Assembly: GCA_902596165.1 (NCBI GenBank)
Contig: CACJSU010000002.1
Span: 124,001 to 188,000, forward strand
Direction of reading: 5' to 3'
DNA from: an uncultured SAR86 cluster bacterium
Lineage (GTDB): Bacteria > Pseudomonadota > Gammaproteobacteria > Magnimaribacterales > D2472
DNA length: 64,000 nt
The notes under the pieces are model-generated. The model saw only the letters and a program-made list of their open reading frames with translations. It made no database searches and was not told the origin of the DNA. Positions 62,627-64,000 of this stretch are shown here, one piece after another. Position numbers and translations under genes: made by a program. Position 1 is the first letter of the stretch. Every line of letters begins with the position of its first letter.

Positions 62627-63916
62627 TTATTTTGTCTTGGTAAGTTTTTGCAGTCTCAATTTGATAGTCTTTAGTTCTAAATTATAAGCAGAACCAGATG
62701 AAGAATTATTTCTTAAAATTGGTTGTGTAATTAATTGAGGATCTTGATGGGACTTGACTTTAACATAAGCCTCTCTGAAGGGTACTCCTGATTGAACCAG
62801 ATTATAGGCACGATCTGTCATGAGCATGTCCAGATCTATAAATTCATTTGACCGCTGTGTATTTACTTTGATCGATTTAATCAAATCCGGAAGCAGACTT
62901 AAGGTCTTTGTAACGCAATGAGTTGAATATATCAGTGATCTCTTAGTAAGTTGTAAATCACGATGATATCCGCTTGGAAGAGATATTAAGTTTTCTAATT
63001 CTGAATAATGTCCTGCAATCTCTGCATACTTGGCCCTCATAATCTCAATAACATCAGGATTAGATTTGTTTGGCATGATAGATGATCCTGTTGAATATTT
63101 GGATGCGATACTCAATAAGTTAAACTCCTGAGCTAAAAAAATACTCATATCCCATGCAAATTTTCTTACATCAAGCATCGGCTGCTTCAAGGAGCCAATA
63201 AGCTCTAATTCAAACTTACCTCTGCTATTTTGAACATACAGACTATTTAATTGTTTTCTTTTGAAGCCCAATTCCTTGGTTGAAAGTTCACGCTTGATAG
63301 GAAGATTGACTCCATATCCAGCTGCTGTACCCAAAGGATTTACATTCACCCAGGATTGAGTGCTTGAAATCAAATCAATGTTATCAAGAAAAGACTCAGC
63401 AAAAGCTCCAAACCATAAACCCCAAGTGGAAGGCATGGCTCTTTGCAAATGAGTGTAGCCAGGCATAGGATCGGATGAATGTTTTTCAGCTTTATCAAGA
63501 AATGATTTAGCAATCTGTAGGTTGATAGATTGAATTTCATCTAATTTTGCTCTTGTGTAAAGACGCATGGCGACCATGACCTGATCATTCCTACTTCTTC
63601 CTGTATGGATTTTCTTTCCTACCGAGCCAAGCTCCTTTGTTAAGAAATCTTCTATAGCAGAATGACAATCTTCGTATTTAGAAGTTAATTTGAATTTCTT
63701 GGCTTGAAATAATTTGGCAAGCTTTTTTAAAGCTGAAATAATTTTCTTGGTTTCAGATTTATTTAATATATTAATATGTTGTAATTCATTGGCATGGGCA
63801 ATGGATGCCTCAATGTCATATAGAAATAATTCTTGATCTAAAACTATATCTTCACCGGATAAGAAATTATCAATTATAGAATTTTTATCTTTTGAGCTTT
63901 GCTTCCAAATTTTCAT
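62627..63916 (-). CDS. argH: argininosuccinate lyase
   Basis: A 429-residue lyase catalysing argininosuccinate to arginine and fumarate, the last step of arginine synthesis. It has the superfamily signatures GSSIMPNKSNPDVIEIMRAK (about residues 272-291) with the catalytic serine, and YTHLQRAMPSTWGLWFGAFAE with the histidine, plus GRSRNDQVMVAMRL. The C-terminal end is somewhat shorter than in E. coli ArgH. The start ATG overlaps the stop of argC (ATGA), so the two are probably in one arginine operon. Confidence 0.95.
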   Translation of the reverse strand: MKIWKQSSKDKNSIIDNFLSGEDIVLDQELFLYDIEASIAHANELQHINILNKSETKKIISALKKLAKLFQAKKFKLTSKYEDCHSAIEDFLTKELGSVGKKIHTGRSRNDQVMVAMRLYTRAKLDEIQSINLQIAKSFLDKAEKHSSDPMPGYTHLQRAMPSTWGLWFGAFAESFLDNIDLISSTQSWVNVNPLGTAAGYGVNLPIKRELSTKELGFKRKQLNSLYVQNSRGKFELELIGSLKQPMLDVRKFAWDMSIFLAQEFNLLSIASKYSTGSSIMPNKSNPDVIEIMRAKYAEIAGHYSELENLISLPSGYHRDLQLTKRSLIYSTHCVTKTLSLLPDLIKSIKVNTQRSNEFIDLDMLMTDRAYNLVQSGVPFREAYVKVKSHQDPQLITQPILRNNSSSGSAYNLELKTIKLRLQKLTKTK

Positions 63917-64000
63917 CGTTCTATTATTCCCAAGTTATCTTCCCATCCAAATGCAGAATTTAAATTCTGCACAGCTTGCGTTGCTGCGCCTTTAAGGAGA
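63913..64000 (-). CDS. argC: N-acetyl-gamma-glutamyl-phosphate reductase, C-terminal end (partial)
   Basis: The minus-strand frame that ends at 63913 reads LLKGAATQAVQNLNSAFGW...IIER. This is the typical C-terminus of ArgC (KGAAGQAVQNMN in other bacteria), the third enzyme of arginine synthesis. Only 28 codons are in the window. It overlaps the argH start by four bases. Confidence 0.8.
   Translation of the reverse strand, partial: LLKGAATQAVQNLNSAFGWEDNLGIIER

Noticed and set aside
1-64000. CRISPR arrays, insertion sequences, prophage and rRNA genes were looked for.
   Set aside because: No regularly spaced repeats, transposase or integrase genes, terminal inverted repeats with target duplications, or rRNA stretches were seen by eye.

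Overview
The window reads as a compact, AT-rich chromosomal segment of a marine, heterotrophic gammaproteobacterium. The closest match I can suggest is a streamlined SAR86-like lineage, but that is inference from gene content and was not placed phylogenetically. Gammaproteobacterial marks are an Escherichia-type LexA box, a BolA, a bimodular QueF, E. coli-like TatD, and the ybbA/tesA divergent overlapping pair. Intergenic gaps are short, many neighbours overlap by 1-24 bases, and Shine-Dalgarno sites are mostly weak. No phage, insertion sequence, CRISPR array or rRNA operon is visible.

Region 1 (1-7000) holds the 3' end of a gamma-glutamyltransferase, two VOC proteins, a rhodanese, an EamA exporter, a DUF885 peptidase-like protein and a small MarR-like regulator with a lone membrane MASE1-like protein. 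Between 2600 and 3200 lie a small protein behind a perfect LexA box and a structured candidate RNA.

Region 2 (7000-22900) starts with tRNA-Ser, then ybbP-ybbA opposite tesA. A long minus-strand run follows: thioesterase, MoxR ATPase, VWA protein, NCS2-like permease, YadG/YadH-type ABC exporter, queF. tatD faces a second run of ogt, bolA, an RND/MMPL transporter and an alpha-methylacyl-CoA racemase-like gene, and then tRNA-Gly(TCC).

Region 3 (22900-35600) has a PhoD-like phosphatase, an amidohydrolase, a renalase-like flavoprotein overlapping a photolyase-related gene, and a tightly overlapped Baeyer-Villiger monooxygenase, sulfatase and esterase cluster. A CinA-like/adenylyltransferase fusion is followed by an indoleamine 2,3-dioxygenase-like gene, which may point to NAD metabolism. 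A stand-alone L33 gene follows.

Region 4 (35600-51500) is centred on beta-glucan/glucose use. A sodium/sugar symporter, glucokinase, 6-phosphogluconolactonase and an exported GH3 beta-glucosidase form one minus-strand operon opposite a LacI-family regulator, with a candidate operator between them. MarC, pyruvate kinase, an apparent strongly promoted small RNA of about 220 nt, and an exported GH2 enzyme behind malate synthase G complete it.

Region 5 (51500-64000) carries secreted or membrane proteins: a leaderless-looking esterase lipoprotein, a duplicated-domain secreted protein, a YtcJ-like amidohydrolase, an S9 peptidase, NTF2-like proteins, tRNA-Gly(GCC), a GFA protein and a TonB-dependent receptor. 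It ends with a 42-residue very basic small protein and argH behind the end of argC.

The most interesting items are the SOS-box small protein, the two candidate small RNAs, the photolyase that appears to have lost its iron-sulfur ligands, and the CinA/adenylyltransferase fusion next to the dioxygenase.
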